Shown here: piece by piece, positions 17,408-26,021 of the stretch | Layout of the letters: every line of letters starts with the position of its first letter | Position numbering within the stretch: position 1 is the stretch's first letter | NCBI GenBank assembly: GCA_964640175.1 | Contig: CAZXFW010000009.1 | Location: forward strand, 1 to 64,000 | DNA length: 64,000 nucleotides | Direction of reading: 5' to 3' | Source of the DNA: JACKDX01 sp964640175 | GTDB taxonomy: Bacteria; Myxococcota_A; Polyangia; Polyangiales; GCA-016699535 | Position numbers and translations under genes: made by a program | The notes under the pieces: model-generated | What the model was told of the DNA's origin: nothing | Databases searched by the model: none | What the model saw: only the letters and a program-made list of their open reading frames with translations

Positions 17408-18580
17408 TTGCAAGATGCATTGGAGATCGTTCAGCGGGACGTCGTCTTATCCAATGGCATCGCCCACAATTGCACAGAGATTGATTTTCCGCTGAGCGCT
17501 GCATCGCTTTGCATCGATGAGGAAAGCGAGTGCGCAGAAAAGCTAGCGCTCAATCCAGTCGTGCTGAGGGTCAGTTCCGAGGCGGACGATGAAGTGTTTG
17601 TCAACGTGTTGATGGGTGCTGGTCAACATCGCGTGATGCGTTTTCACCTGACTGCCCCAGCTGTTGAAGCCACTTTATACCTTGGTGCGTGGAAGAATTA
17701 TCTGGCAGGCTATGTCAACAACGATGAAGACGATACCCCGGTAGCGGTACCGACCACCGCCCGTGGCGAGATTGTCCTTCGGACGGAGAAAACAAGCGAA
17801 ACGCTGTACTCAGCAGTTGTGCGAATTGCCGATGGCATCGATGTGGTCATGGCTGGCGACGACGGCGAGAATGAAGCTGCAACGGAGTTTCACTTTGCCG
17901 CGGCTGACCCTGCCATACAGTTAACAATTGACACAGCTTCTGATGTTTGGGAGGCGGTGGCATCCTTGAACAAGATCACGCTTGTCATCCCGACTGACGA
18001 TTGCGAACCGGAATTCGAAGATTGCCCTGCTGATCCGGAACCACCAGCCGTACTGACCTTTCCTTCGTTGAGCGGCACATTTCGCTACAGTGACATTATC
18101 GAGTTTGTCGACGTGAATTTCGGCGAAGAAGCCACTAAAGCGACCTATGGAAACGACACGGTGTTCTCTATGGATATCAACCCTGAAGCGGAACGCCAGT
18201 TTTCAGGTAAATTAGCATATGTGGATAATGGCGTCATGTTGACGCTACAGCCCAAGCTAGATGCAGCTGTGGCACTCAAGCTCAGCGATCTCTTGGACGA
18301 AGAGTCTCCGGATTATTTGCACGATCAGCTCTTTGACCTCTCATTTGGAGCCGCCCCGGCAGGGAAAATACTGCTTCGTGCCGATCCTGATTGTTTGAGT
18401 GTGGATTCTGCAGACCAATTTGAATTGATTGACGGACCGTTCTCACTCCATGAAACACATGCTCTGGACAATGCGCAGTACACCCTCAGCATTGACCCAG
18501 GCATGTGCTTGAATGAACTGGGCGAAAGTCTGGACGAGCGGTTCCTTGGTGCGAACTTCGATCAGCAGAGCTGCCAATAA
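17408..18580 (+). CDS. Hypothetical protein, probably secreted and 5'-truncated
   Basis: Not recognised. A 390-residue acidic, beta-rich protein with several Cys residues and two similar halves separated by an acidic Pro/Cys linker (DDCEPEFEDCPADPEPP). The composition resembles exported surface proteins, but no signal peptide is present: the only start is TTG 17408 and the frame is closed by TGA at 17378. Loss of the 5' end is likely, since the DNA just upstream carries an insertion-element end. An IS30 remnant abuts the 3' end within about 20 bases of the stop. Confidence 0.55.
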   Translation: MQDALEIVQRDVVLSNGIAHNCTEIDFPLSAASLCIDEESECAEKLALNPVVLRVSSEADDEVFVNVLMGAGQHRVMRFHLTAPAVEATLYLGAWKNYLAGYVNNDEDDTPVAVPTTARGEIVLRTEKTSETLYSAVVRIADGIDVVMAGDDGENEAATEFHFAAADPAIQLTIDTASDVWEAVASLNKITLVIPTDDCEPEFEDCPADPEPPAVLTFPSLSGTFRYSDIIEFVDVNFGEEATKATYGNDTVFSMDINPEAERQFSGKLAYVDNGVMLTLQPKLDAAVALKLSDLLDEESPDYLHDQLFDLSFGAAPAGKILLRADPDCLSVDSADQFELIDGPFSLHETHALDNAQYTLSIDPGMCLNELGESLDERFLGANFDQQSCQ

Positions 18581-18597
18581 CGGTAACCCTGAGCAGA

Positions 18598-18990
18598 CAT
18601 GAGCACTGGCGCGCCCCTCGGGCAGTTGCACCAGCATGACAAAACGACTGCGTCGTTCCACCAAGGTCGCAATGGCAGACTTACCGCCTCTTAGATGTTT
18701 ACTAAGCTCGCTAGGTAAAGAGCCTCGGGATTGGACGTGAAGCGATTGATAAATCGTTTCATGACTGACACACATGCCAAGGTCCTTAGGATAGTCCCTG
18801 CGTAGCCGTGCGGCTATCTGCTGGGGCAAAAAGCGTTTGCAAAGCCAGCTTTGCACTTGAGCAGCAAGGGCAAGGTTAGTTTGCAGCTCGCGCTATCTTT
18901 TTGCCAATGCTGCGAAACGAGCAGCCCGCACTGAGCCCCCGAGATATCTCCTCTCGATCCAGCATACTGAGCCGGTGGGCCGAGCGGGTA
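18598..18990 (-). pseudogene. IS30-family transposase remnant
   Basis: Three separated pieces of an IS30 transposase are readable on the minus strand. The N-terminal HTH (LDREEISRGLSAGCSFRSIG) lies near 18960-18880. The block FLPQQIAARLRRDYPKDLG and VSHETIYQSLHVQSRGSL lies near 18830-18700. It then jumps directly to SAIATLVERRSRFVMLVQLP near 18670-18610. Internal deletions and frameshifts remove most of the catalytic DDE core. Confidence 0.8.
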
Positions 18991-19050
18991 ACCAAGAAAG
19001 CCTATGCGCCGGATTGCGTGAGGTGACATTTCTGCTATCCCTGCTGAGCG

Positions 19051-20361
19051 GTGCGGTCAAGACGAATCAGTAAAGCCTTTGTATCCGTGGTTGTTTTGTG
19101 TTGTGCCGGCGGAGCGATGGGCTGCCATCTTGGGGCCGAATCTCCAGCAAATGCCGATACGCAGGGTCAGTTTGAACAGCGGGTTGAGCAGCAGAGCGTC
19201 ACGGTGCTGACAGATGGACCGTTGCTGTCTCTAACCGAACGGGGAGTTTTTGTACCGAGTGGCAGGCGTGTGTACGAGCTGCTTGAAGAGAACGAGCTTG
19301 ATTACCATTACTTTGCACCATTTCATGCGTACACTGTAGCTGGGCATGCAGGCATCCGTTTGATTGTCGCCTCTGAAACGGGTGATTTTGGTTACGTCGC
19401 TGCCAGCCAGGCTCGAAATCAGGGGGCGAGCAGCCAAGCGATTTTGGAGCGACGAACAATAGCCAAGGCCTGCCCGCTTTTTGGAATTAGCCGCGAGCAT
19501 CGCGCCGAGCCGTTGCGCCAGCTTGCAAGTGGCACGATGCTGTCGTCCCTTGATCGGCTTTCCAATTTTGCAGTCGTGCACGACGGTACCGCGCTCTGTG
19601 TTGTCAGTCGACATTGCGTGTACGAGCCTCTGCGGCCAAAGATTGGCGATACAATCGAATACACAAACGCGTCAGGGGCTTTGCGCCGTATGGTGTTCCA
19701 GCCGCCCCAATTGGCATTTCAAAACGCTGCGGGACAAACAAAGTATGCGCCTAACTGGGTGGCAGAATATCGCGATTGGATAGAGACTCTTAAGGACCTC
19801 ATCGACCTTGGTGTCATTGCGCCTGACACGCTGATAATCGAGCCAGTGCCCATGGCCAGGCCACAATGGTGCCCCCCGGACGACTTGGCGCGAAGCGCCG
19901 AATACGCAATCAACCCACAAGGCGACTCGTCGCGATCCAATGTCTTTCATGACGATTCCGCCCTTCTTGAACAAGCACAGCAGCGTCGGCAGCGGATCCT
20001 AAACGAAATGCAGGAAATGCTGGCCAGTGTCATTTGGGATTACCAGATACAAGGCACGACCCGCATGTGGGTGTCGCGGGTCCGAGTCAAAGGTTCGATC
20101 TACGACAATAGCGTGTTCGGAAGGAATCTTACCTGCGAGGTGCTAAAAGAGTTCGTGGCCTGTCCGTTGTCGATACCGTCTCAGCAATTCGTCAGCCTCA
20201 AAGGAAGTTGGACCAACGATTATTTTGAAGCGAAGTATCGACAAAACTATCCGGCCGAATCACAGGTTGAGAGCGATGCGATGTTGGTACCGCTAAGGCC
20301 CTTCAGGTGCGAAGACGGGTTATCGGGGCGAACCCCCTATCGCTTGCATTGGATTGAATAG
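19051..20361 (+). CDS. Lipoprotein of the variable-tail family, C-terminal function unknown
   Basis: GTG at 19051 gives a signal peptide that ends in AMGC, so a lipid-anchored protein is predicted. Residues about 50-205 hold the shared module in a recognisable but diverged form: LTERGVFVPSGRRVYELL, then GYVAAS, then CPLFGI, then SRHC. GYVAAS and the strand pattern before it look like bacterial SH3 folds. The remainder (about 205-436) is unassigned, with scattered Cys and a short coiled helix near residue 310 (ALLEQAQQRRQRILNEMQEM). It stands alone between an IS30 remnant and a toxin-antitoxin pair. No catalytic motif is evident. Confidence 0.75.
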   Translation: MRSRRISKAFVSVVVLCCAGGAMGCHLGAESPANADTQGQFEQRVEQQSVTVLTDGPLLSLTERGVFVPSGRRVYELLEENELDYHYFAPFHAYTVAGHAGIRLIVASETGDFGYVAASQARNQGASSQAILERRTIAKACPLFGISREHRAEPLRQLASGTMLSSLDRLSNFAVVHDGTALCVVSRHCVYEPLRPKIGDTIEYTNASGALRRMVFQPPQLAFQNAAGQTKYAPNWVAEYRDWIETLKDLIDLGVIAPDTLIIEPVPMARPQWCPPDDLARSAEYAINPQGDSSRSNVFHDDSALLEQAQQRRQRILNEMQEMLASVIWDYQIQGTTRMWVSRVRVKGSIYDNSVFGRNLTCEVLKEFVACPLSIPSQQFVSLKGSWTNDYFEAKYRQNYPAESQVESDAMLVPLRPFRCEDGLSGRTPYRLHWIE

Positions 20362-20509
20362 ACTCAAACGTAACTTTGCCGAGAAAATCGTTCATTGGCT
20401 TTGTTCGTCGTTGTGAAATCTAAAAGGTGCCGATACGTCCGCCTTGTCCGTCGAGGCTCGGCGCGACGCTGGCATGCATTCGAAATTTGGTTTGCGCGTT
20501 CGAGCGTTT

Positions 20510-20785
20510 TTATTGCTGCGGGGGCATGGTCTGCGAGTTTTCATAACCGATGATTCCGCCGACTAAGGGACCAATAAGATAGGTCGTAACCCCAGACACA
20601 GCTAAGAAATCCGAATCCTCATTGAACGTCATCATCAATAGGCCTGCCGGTATGCTAACGGCTGCCCCGATCAGTTCACCAAGATATGTGCTCCCTAAGC
20701 TGCCGTTGCCTCCGGCGAGTAGGCTTGATCCCGCCAGAACGGCATTTTTGATAACAGACGCATTTTCTAAAAGGCACCTTGACAT
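20510..20785 (-). CDS. Small Gly-rich membrane protein, hypothetical
   Basis: A 91-residue frame with two hydrophobic, Gly-rich helices (YLGELIGAAVSIPAGLLMMT and TTYLIGPLVGGIIGYE) and a Gln-ending tail (MPPQQ). ATG at 20785 overlaps the -35 box of the divergent toxin-antitoxin promoter, so a later start or 5' truncation is possible. Not recognised. Confidence 0.4.
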   Translation of the reverse strand: MSRCLLENASVIKNAVLAGSSLLAGGNGSLGSTYLGELIGAAVSIPAGLLMMTFNEDSDFLAVSGVTTYLIGPLVGGIIGYENSQTMPPQQ

Positions 20786-20806
20786 TACTAAAAAGTAATA
20801 TAAATT
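20779..20806 (+). promoter_or_regulatory. higBA-like promoter with palindromic operator
   Basis: TTGACA (20779-20784), a 16-base spacer and TAAATT (20801-20806) make a plausible promoter. ATTACT-AAAA-AGTAAT (20784-20799) is a perfect inverted repeat in the spacer and a likely operator for the HTH antitoxin. The toxin ATG at 20814 is 7 bases after the -10 box with no Shine-Dalgarno, so a leaderless transcript is predicted. Confidence 0.65.
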
Positions 20807-20813
20807 AAAAGTT

Positions 20814-21092
20814 ATGTGGACAATCCTGGAGAGCCATGATGTTCACAAAGCCGTACTGAAGGTCCCTAGAGAAGTATTAAGTAACTATGAATTTTGGAAA
20901 AATATTGTGCGTTTTCAAGGCCCCCAGGGACTTAGGGGAATTAGGAGACTTCACGATGAGGCGCTTAAAGGTAAACGCAAAGGCGAGCGCTCGTCACGGC
21001 TTAGTATAAAATACAGAGTAATTTATGAAGTAGAGGACAAGACTGCAATCGTAAGCGTGCTCGATCTCACCGCTCACGACTACCGGAGATAA
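20814..21092 (+). CDS. RelE/HigB-family toxin
   Basis: A 92-residue basic protein with the ParE/RelE fold pattern: an N-terminal helix pair, then GIRRLHDEALKG, SIKYRVIYEVEDKTAIVSVL and a terminal DLTAHDYRR. Proteins of this group cut mRNA on the ribosome; the C-terminal basic/His residues fit that role. It is transcribed first, with the antitoxin gene starting two bases after its stop, the order typical of HigBA-like pairs. The local DNA is AT-rich compared with the flanks, consistent with acquisition. Confidence 0.8.
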   Translation: MWTILESHDVHKAVLKVPREVLSNYEFWKNIVRFQGPQGLRGIRRLHDEALKGKRKGERSSRLSIKYRVIYEVEDKTAIVSVLDLTAHDYRR

Positions 21093-21094
21093 CT

Positions 21095-21370
21095 ATGGCC
21101 CGTAAACGTTTATACCCTGAAAAGACTTACATTAGTCTCACGGTTGGTGAATCTGTGCGTATTGCAAGAGAGCTTCAAGAGCTGACCCAGCTTGAACTTG
21201 CTGAAAAGACTGGTTTAGCACAAGCGACGATATCAGCCATCGAAAACAATCGTGTTTCGTTGGGAGTCGAAAGAGCCAAACGCCTTGCGCGTGTCCTTGG
21301 AGTGCATCCGGCTGTACTGCTTTTTCCTGACTGGCATGCCCAGCAGAAGCAATGGAAAGAGGCCGGCTAA
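21095..21370 (+). CDS. XRE-family HTH antitoxin
   Basis: A 91-residue protein whose residues about 18-72 are a Cro/C1-type helix-turn-helix (VRIARELQELTQLELAEKTG, then QATISAIENNRVSLG and LARVLGVHPAVLLF). It is the second gene of the pair, two bases after the toxin stop, and should neutralise the toxin and repress the shared promoter through the palindrome at 20784-20799. Confidence 0.85.
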   Translation: MARKRLYPEKTYISLTVGESVRIARELQELTQLELAEKTGLAQATISAIENNRVSLGVERAKRLARVLGVHPAVLLFPDWHAQQKQWKEAG

Positions 21371-21487
21371 ATTAGCCGTTAGCCATCTAAAGCCTGCTGG
21401 ATATCGTCGCCCGAGGGCGGTGACGATCGAGGTTACACTGACGCCCTGTACATAATTGTCAAGTCGGTTTGGATGGTCTTTTAGTAA

Positions 21488-21643
21488 GTGGTCGGCAAAG
21501 GTGCGCTCAACGCGGTCCAACATGGCGATCCGACGCGTGCCGAACGTGCACGCAGAGCGGCTTCGCGGATTCGGCGTATAACCATTTTAGTATCGCTCGC
21601 CATTGTATGGTTTGCGGTCCTCATGGTTCGTGGCTGCGCCTGA
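21488..21643 (+). pseudogene. Stray 3' end of the CopD-like gene
   Basis: The plus strand reads VVGKGALNAVQHGDPTRAER and then ARRAASRIRRITILVSLAIV, ending WFAVLMVRGCA and a stop at 21641-21643. This is nearly the same as the last 50 residues of the gene at 37793-38293, in the opposite orientation and 16 kb away. Nothing of the gene's 5' part is present and no start exists, so it is a non-functional duplicate fragment. Confidence 0.85.
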
Positions 21644-21677
21644 GCTGATCATTTCCGACACTGGCCACTATATGTAG

Positions 21678-21706
21678 TTGACGAGTTGTAATGCACTACG
21701 ATAGGT
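21678..21706 (+). promoter_or_regulatory. Candidate nrdAB promoter
   Basis: TTGACG (21678-21683), 17 bases, then ATAGGT (21701-21706), just before the riboswitch aptamer. The -35 is good, the -10 poor. The position fits a start near 21713. Confidence 0.4.
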
Positions 21707-21713
21707 TGTGCCC

Positions 21714-21899
21714 TGTGTTGGTGCTCTGAGGTATTTCAGGGCTGAAAAGGGAACCCGGTGGGAATCCGGGACTGCCCCGCAGCGGTAAGTGAGAACGAAA
21801 CCCACGACAAGCACTGGTTTTTCGAAACTGGGAAGCGGTGGGCGGTAGAAAAGCGGTGAAAGCCGAAGCGCTCGCGAGTCCGAAGACCTGCCAACACCG
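21714..21899 (+). promoter_or_regulatory. Cobalamin riboswitch
   Basis: The leader holds the conserved adenosylcobalamin aptamer pieces in order: a P1 strand TGTTGG, GGGAACCCGGTGGGAATCCG, then CTGCCCCGCAGCGGTAAGTG with GAACGAA, the B12 box AAGCCGAAGCG with GAGTCCGAAGACCTGCC, and the closing strand CCAACA. It lies 170 bases before nrdA. Cobalamin riboswitches on class I nrdAB are known to shut off the B12-independent reductase when B12 (and a class II enzyme) is available, so B12-repressed expression of nrdAB is expected. The expression platform (21900-22060) is not resolved by eye. Confidence 0.95.
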
Positions 21900-22067
21900 G
21901 CGCCGGAGAGACAACCGACGCTGGTGCGACCTGGAAGCCTCGAGGGGAGGCACGAAGGTCGGAGTGGGCAGTGTTCAGCCCATCTTCGGTCCCATCTTGT
22001 CCCTTCACGTCGGGTTTCCAGCGGCCCTCAGGGGCAATGCTTGATACGGACGAAGAGGAGGACCTGG

Positions 22068-24593
22068 ATGCTGAGTGAAACAACCCTAACGAGCAACGGA
22101 GCGACATCGTTGCGAACGAATCTCCCTGCAACGACTGCGCGTGCCATGGAGGATGCGTATCCGCAGACGTCGATGCGCGTGAAAAAGCGCAACGGCTCAA
22201 GTGAACCTGTCGACGTCAACAAGATCGTCCGGGCGGTGAATCGGTGCTGCGTGGGTTTGGTGGATGTCGATGCGCTTCGAGTTGCGACTAAAACCATCAG
22301 CGGGCTTTACGACGGCGCGAGCACGCGCGAGCTTGATCAGCTCTCGATTCAAACGGCAGCAGGGCTTATCGTGGAAGAGCCTCAGTACGCAAAGCTTGCG
22401 GCGCGGCTACTTGCGACTTACATCGAGAAGGAGGTCCGCAACCAGGAGATCCAGGCCTTTTCGCAATCCATCGCGGCGGGGCATCGGTTAGGGCTAGTTA
22501 ACGACCGGCTTCAAACGTTTGTCGCAGCCAATGCGCGCAAGCTAAACGATGCAATTGTATTCGAACGCGATCAGGAACTCGAATACTTTGGGCTGCGAAC
22601 GCTTTACGATCGCTATCTCATCAAACATCCCAAAACCCGCCTGGTCATCGAGACGCCGCAGCAGTTTTTCATGCGCATCGCCTGTGCGTTGTCGGAGTCG
22701 GTGCCAGAGGCGCTCGAGCTTTACCAACTTCTTTCGAGGCTTGAGTATCTGCCAAGCTCGCCGACGCTGTTCAACTCGGGTACCAGGCACGAGCAGCTCT
22801 CAAGTTGCTTTCTGCTGGATTCGCCCGAAGATCACCTTGTGGACATTTACCAGCGGTACGCCGACGTCGCGATGCTCTCCAAGTTTTCGGGCGGCATCGG
22901 CTTAGCGTACCACCGCGTGCGCTCGCGAGGTTCGCTCATTGAAAGCACCAACGGCCATTCCAATGGCATCATCCCCTGGCTCAAAACACTCGATGCGTCT
23001 GTGGCCGCAGTCAATCAAGGCGGCAAACGCAAAGGTGCCTGCTGCGTGTATCTTGAGCCGTGGCATGCCGACATCGAAGCGTTCCTTGAGCTGCGTGACA
23101 ACACTGGCGACGAAGCAAGCCGTACGCATAACCTCAACCTTGCCAACTGGATTTCTGACCTGTTCATGCGTCGAGTTGAAAAGGACGAGCTCTGGAGTTT
23201 GTTTGATCCGAAAGTAGTTCCCGACTTGCCTGACCTCTATGGCGAAGCGTTCGAGCGCCGCTACGAAGAGGCAGAAGCGCAAGGGCTTGCTGCAAAGACT
23301 GTCAAAGCGCGCGAGCTTTACGCGCGGATGATGCGAACGCTTGCTCAGACTGGAAACGGTTGGATGACGTTTAAGGATAAGTCCAATCGTGCCTGTAACC
23401 AAACTGCGCTCCCCGGACGCGTCGTGCATCTTTCCAACCTGTGCACTGAAATCCTTGAGGTGACCTCCTCAGGCGAAACGGCGGTGTGTAACCTTGGCTC
23501 GATCAACCTCGGCCGGCACACCGTCGTTACCGACGATGCTGGTGTGTCATTCGACTTCGAAAAGCTCGCCAGCACCGTAAGGAGTGCAGTGCGTCAGCTC
23601 GATCGCGTTATCGATCTCAACTTCTACCCCATCGACGCCGCGCGGGAATCCAATCTGCGCTGGCGTCCCATCGGACTTGGGCTGATGGGACTGCAGGACG
23701 TTTTCTTCCAGATGCGGCTGCCTTTCGACAGTCCGGAGGCGCGCACGCTATCAAAGCGTATTTCCGAGGAAGTCTATTTCAACGCGCTATCGACGTCTGC
23801 GGATCTTGCGGAACAGAAGGGACGGCATCCTGTTTTCGAAGAGACGCGTGCTGCAAGGGGTGAGCTTCAGTTCGAGGTGTGGGGCGTGGTTCCCGAGGAC
23901 ACGGAACGCTGGGCGCATTTGCGCGCGCGCATTGCACAACACGGCCTGCGCAACTCGCTGCTATGCGCGATTGCACCGACGGCGACCATCGCTTCTATCG
24001 CTGGCTGTTATGAATGCATCGAACCGCAAGTCTCAAACCTCTTCAAGCGCGAGACTCTCTCCGGCGATTTTGTTCAAGTAAACCGCTACCTTGTTGCCGA
24101 GCTCAAAGCACTCGGGCTGTGGAATGAGCCGATGCGCGCCACGTTGAAGCTCGCCGAGGGTTCTGTGCAGGGGATCGACGCGCTGCCTGAAGCCTTGCGA
24201 GTTATCTACCGAACTGCATGGGAGATCCCGATGCGCTCGCTCATCGACATGGCGGCAGACCGCGGTGCCTTCATTGACCAAAGCCAATCACTCAATCTCT
24301 TCATTGAGAATCCAAATATCGGTCAGCTTTCGTCGATGTACTTCTATGCTTGGAAAAAGGGACTGAAGACCACGTACTACTTGCGGTCGCGCCCGGCGAC
24401 TCGCATCGCCAAGGCCACGGTTGAGACGTCCACCGAGGTGTCGCAGAGTAACGATGGTGACCCGCGAGGGGAGACCGGCTGGACGGTTCCACCTCCGCCG
24501 CCCGTTTCCGTCAACGCCGATGCCGGCGCTACCGACGCCGCCGCGGTGGCGTGCTCGCTCGAGAACCCCGAAAGCTGCGAGGCCTGCCAATGA
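22068..24593 (+). CDS. nrdA: Class Ia ribonucleoside-diphosphate reductase, alpha subunit
   Basis: Reduces ribonucleoside diphosphates to deoxyribonucleotides together with NrdB. The start at ATG 22068 follows AGGAGG at six to seven bases. A single N-terminal ATP-cone (MRVKKRNGSSEPVDVNKIVR to about residue 120) gives allosteric activity control. The barrel core has QLSSCFLL (redox Cys), the NLCTEI loop with thiyl Cys459 and Glu461, and TAVCNLGS (second redox Cys). The C-terminal thiol shuttle is CEACQ (Cys837, Cys840). At 841 residues it is normal length. nrdB follows with an ATGA overlap, and a cobalamin riboswitch lies upstream. No class II nrdJ is visible in this window. Confidence 0.95.
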   Translation: MLSETTLTSNGATSLRTNLPATTARAMEDAYPQTSMRVKKRNGSSEPVDVNKIVRAVNRCCVGLVDVDALRVATKTISGLYDGASTRELDQLSIQTAAGLIVEEPQYAKLAARLLATYIEKEVRNQEIQAFSQSIAAGHRLGLVNDRLQTFVAANARKLNDAIVFERDQELEYFGLRTLYDRYLIKHPKTRLVIETPQQFFMRIACALSESVPEALELYQLLSRLEYLPSSPTLFNSGTRHEQLSSCFLLDSPEDHLVDIYQRYADVAMLSKFSGGIGLAYHRVRSRGSLIESTNGHSNGIIPWLKTLDASVAAVNQGGKRKGACCVYLEPWHADIEAFLELRDNTGDEASRTHNLNLANWISDLFMRRVEKDELWSLFDPKVVPDLPDLYGEAFERRYEEAEAQGLAAKTVKARELYARMMRTLAQTGNGWMTFKDKSNRACNQTALPGRVVHLSNLCTEILEVTSSGETAVCNLGSINLGRHTVVTDDAGVSFDFEKLASTVRSAVRQLDRVIDLNFYPIDAARESNLRWRPIGLGLMGLQDVFFQMRLPFDSPEARTLSKRISEEVYFNALSTSADLAEQKGRHPVFEETRAARGELQFEVWGVVPEDTERWAHLRARIAQHGLRNSLLCAIAPTATIASIAGCYECIEPQVSNLFKRETLSGDFVQVNRYLVAELKALGLWNEPMRATLKLAEGSVQGIDALPEALRVIYRTAWEIPMRSLIDMAADRGAFIDQSQSLNLFIENPNIGQLSSMYFYAWKKGLKTTYYLRSRPATRIAKATVETSTEVSQSNDGDPRGETGWTVPPPPPVSVNADAGATDAAAVACSLENPESCEACQ

Positions 24594-25612
24594 GCGCCGT
24601 CAACCGCCCCGCCCGCCTCCTCGATCCCGGCCTGTGCTTGACGCTTAGGCCGATGGCGTACCCGAAATTTTTCGAGATGTACCGGGCTGCGATCAAGAAC
24701 ACCTGGACCGTCGAAGAGGTCGACTTCGCCACCGACGTCGGTGATTTGAACAACAAGATGACCGACGCCGAAAGGCACATGGTCCAGCGCCTGGTCGCTT
24801 TCTTCGCAACGGGCGATTCCATCGTGGCGAACAACCTCGTCTTGAACCTCTACAAACACATCAACGCGCCCGAAGCGCGCATGTACTTGTCGCGGCAGCT
24901 CTACGAGGAGGCACTGCACGTGCAGTTTTACCTCACGCTACTCGATACCTACGTGCCAGATCCGGAAGACCGCCACCGAGCGTTCGCCGCCGTCGAGAAT
25001 ATCCCGTCGATCCAAAAGAAGGCTGCGTTTTGCATGCGGTGGCTCGACTCCATCCAGGGCCTTGAGCGATTGGAGACGCGCGAACAGCGCAAGCAGTTTT
25101 TGTTGAATCTCATTTGCTTTGCGGCATGTATCGAAGGGCTCTTTTTTTTCGGGGCGTTTGCGTATGTGTATTTTCTTCGGTCGCGAGGACTTCTGCACGG
25201 GCTTGCTGCGGGCACCAACTGGGTGTTTCGCGATGAGAGCGCGCATATGGACTTTGCGTTCGAGGTAGTCAAGACGGTGCAACGCGAAGAGCCTGAACTC
25301 TTTGACGACTCGCTTTCTAAAGCGGTGTTCGACATGATCGAAGAAGCCATCGATTGCGAAACGCAGTTTGCACAAGACTTGCTTGGCGCTGGCGTTGTAG
25401 GCATGTCGGTCCATGATGTTCGGAGTTACCTCGAGTTTTGTGCTGACCAACGGCTTGCAACACTCGGACTGCCACGACGCTACCACGCCAAAAACCCGTT
25501 TTCGTTCATGGATCTTCAAGACGTGCAGGAGGTTACGAATTTTTTCGAACGTCGTGTCTCGGCGTATCAGGTCGGCGTTTCGGGAGAGGTGGTACTCGAT
25601 GCAACCTTCTGA
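24590..25612 (+). CDS. nrdB: Class Ia ribonucleoside-diphosphate reductase, beta subunit
   Basis: Diiron-tyrosyl radical subunit. The start at ATG 24590 overlaps the nrdA stop (ATGA). Ligands are readable: an Asp in FATGDSIVANN, Glu107 and His110 in EEALHVQFY with the radical Tyr114 four residues after the His, a Glu in CIEGLFFFGAF, and Glu/His in DESAHMDFA. The presence of Tyr114 supports a tyrosyl-radical (class Ia) rather than a radical-free form. The C-terminus ends GEVVLDATF, the kind of tail that docks on NrdA. Co-transcribed with nrdA, and overlaps the next gene by 14 bases. Confidence 0.95.
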   Translation: MSAVNRPARLLDPGLCLTLRPMAYPKFFEMYRAAIKNTWTVEEVDFATDVGDLNNKMTDAERHMVQRLVAFFATGDSIVANNLVLNLYKHINAPEARMYLSRQLYEEALHVQFYLTLLDTYVPDPEDRHRAFAAVENIPSIQKKAAFCMRWLDSIQGLERLETREQRKQFLLNLICFAACIEGLFFFGAFAYVYFLRSRGLLHGLAAGTNWVFRDESAHMDFAFEVVKTVQREEPELFDDSLSKAVFDMIEEAIDCETQFAQDLLGAGVVGMSVHDVRSYLEFCADQRLATLGLPRRYHAKNPFSFMDLQDVQEVTNFFERRVSAYQVGVSGEVVLDATF

Positions 25613-26021
25613 GGTCGAAACCGTATCTGCAGGCCAGATCACTGAAGTACGCCTGGTTGAGATGGTGTTTCCAGAACAGACGAACCATTACGGTACGCTG
25701 TTTGGCGGCCAAGCACTTTTTTTCATGGACAAAGCAGCGTTTATCGTCGCTTCGCGCTATGCGCGTCGTACGGTCGTCACGGCGTGCAGCGAACGGTGCG
25801 ACTTTCACATCCCCATCCGTCAAGGGCAGCTCATTGAGCTCGTAGCCCATGTCGTCGAAACGGGCAAAACATCCATCACTGTTGAAGTCGACCTTTACGC
25901 TGAAGATCTGCTGAGCGGCGATCGCCAACTTGGCACCAAAGGACGCTTCGTTCTAGTGGCACTCGATACGTATGGCAAACCAACGGCCGTGCCGCCCTTT
26001 GACATTGAATCCCAATCGTAA
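25599..26021 (+). CDS. Hotdog-fold acyl-CoA thioesterase (YciA/BACH type)
   Basis: Predicted cytoplasmic thioesterase that hydrolyses acyl-CoA. The 140-residue single hotdog domain has the family signature NHYGTLFGGQALFFMDKAA followed by a hydrophobic helix and CSERCDFHIPIRQGQLIEL. The start at ATG 25599 lies inside the end of nrdB (14-base overlap), so it is probably co-transcribed and B12-controlled by position. The link to nucleotide reduction is positional only. The substrate is unknown. Confidence 0.88.
   Translation: MQPSEVETVSAGQITEVRLVEMVFPEQTNHYGTLFGGQALFFMDKAAFIVASRYARRTVVTACSERCDFHIPIRQGQLIELVAHVVETGKTSITVEVDLYAEDLLSGDRQLGTKGRFVLVALDTYGKPTAVPPFDIESQS

Noticed and set aside
18443..18600. 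Minus-strand frame continuing from the IS30 remnant into the gene at 17408-18580
   Set aside because: The IS30 similarity stops near 18598; the rest is antisense to the plus-strand gene.
21233..21523. A 96-residue minus-strand frame antisense to the HTH antitoxin
   Set aside because: It overlaps a well-supported antitoxin gene and has no protein-family features of its own.
24938..25642. Long minus-strand frame opposite nrdB
   Set aside because: nrdB is certain on the plus strand; the opposite frame is a shadow of its codon bias.
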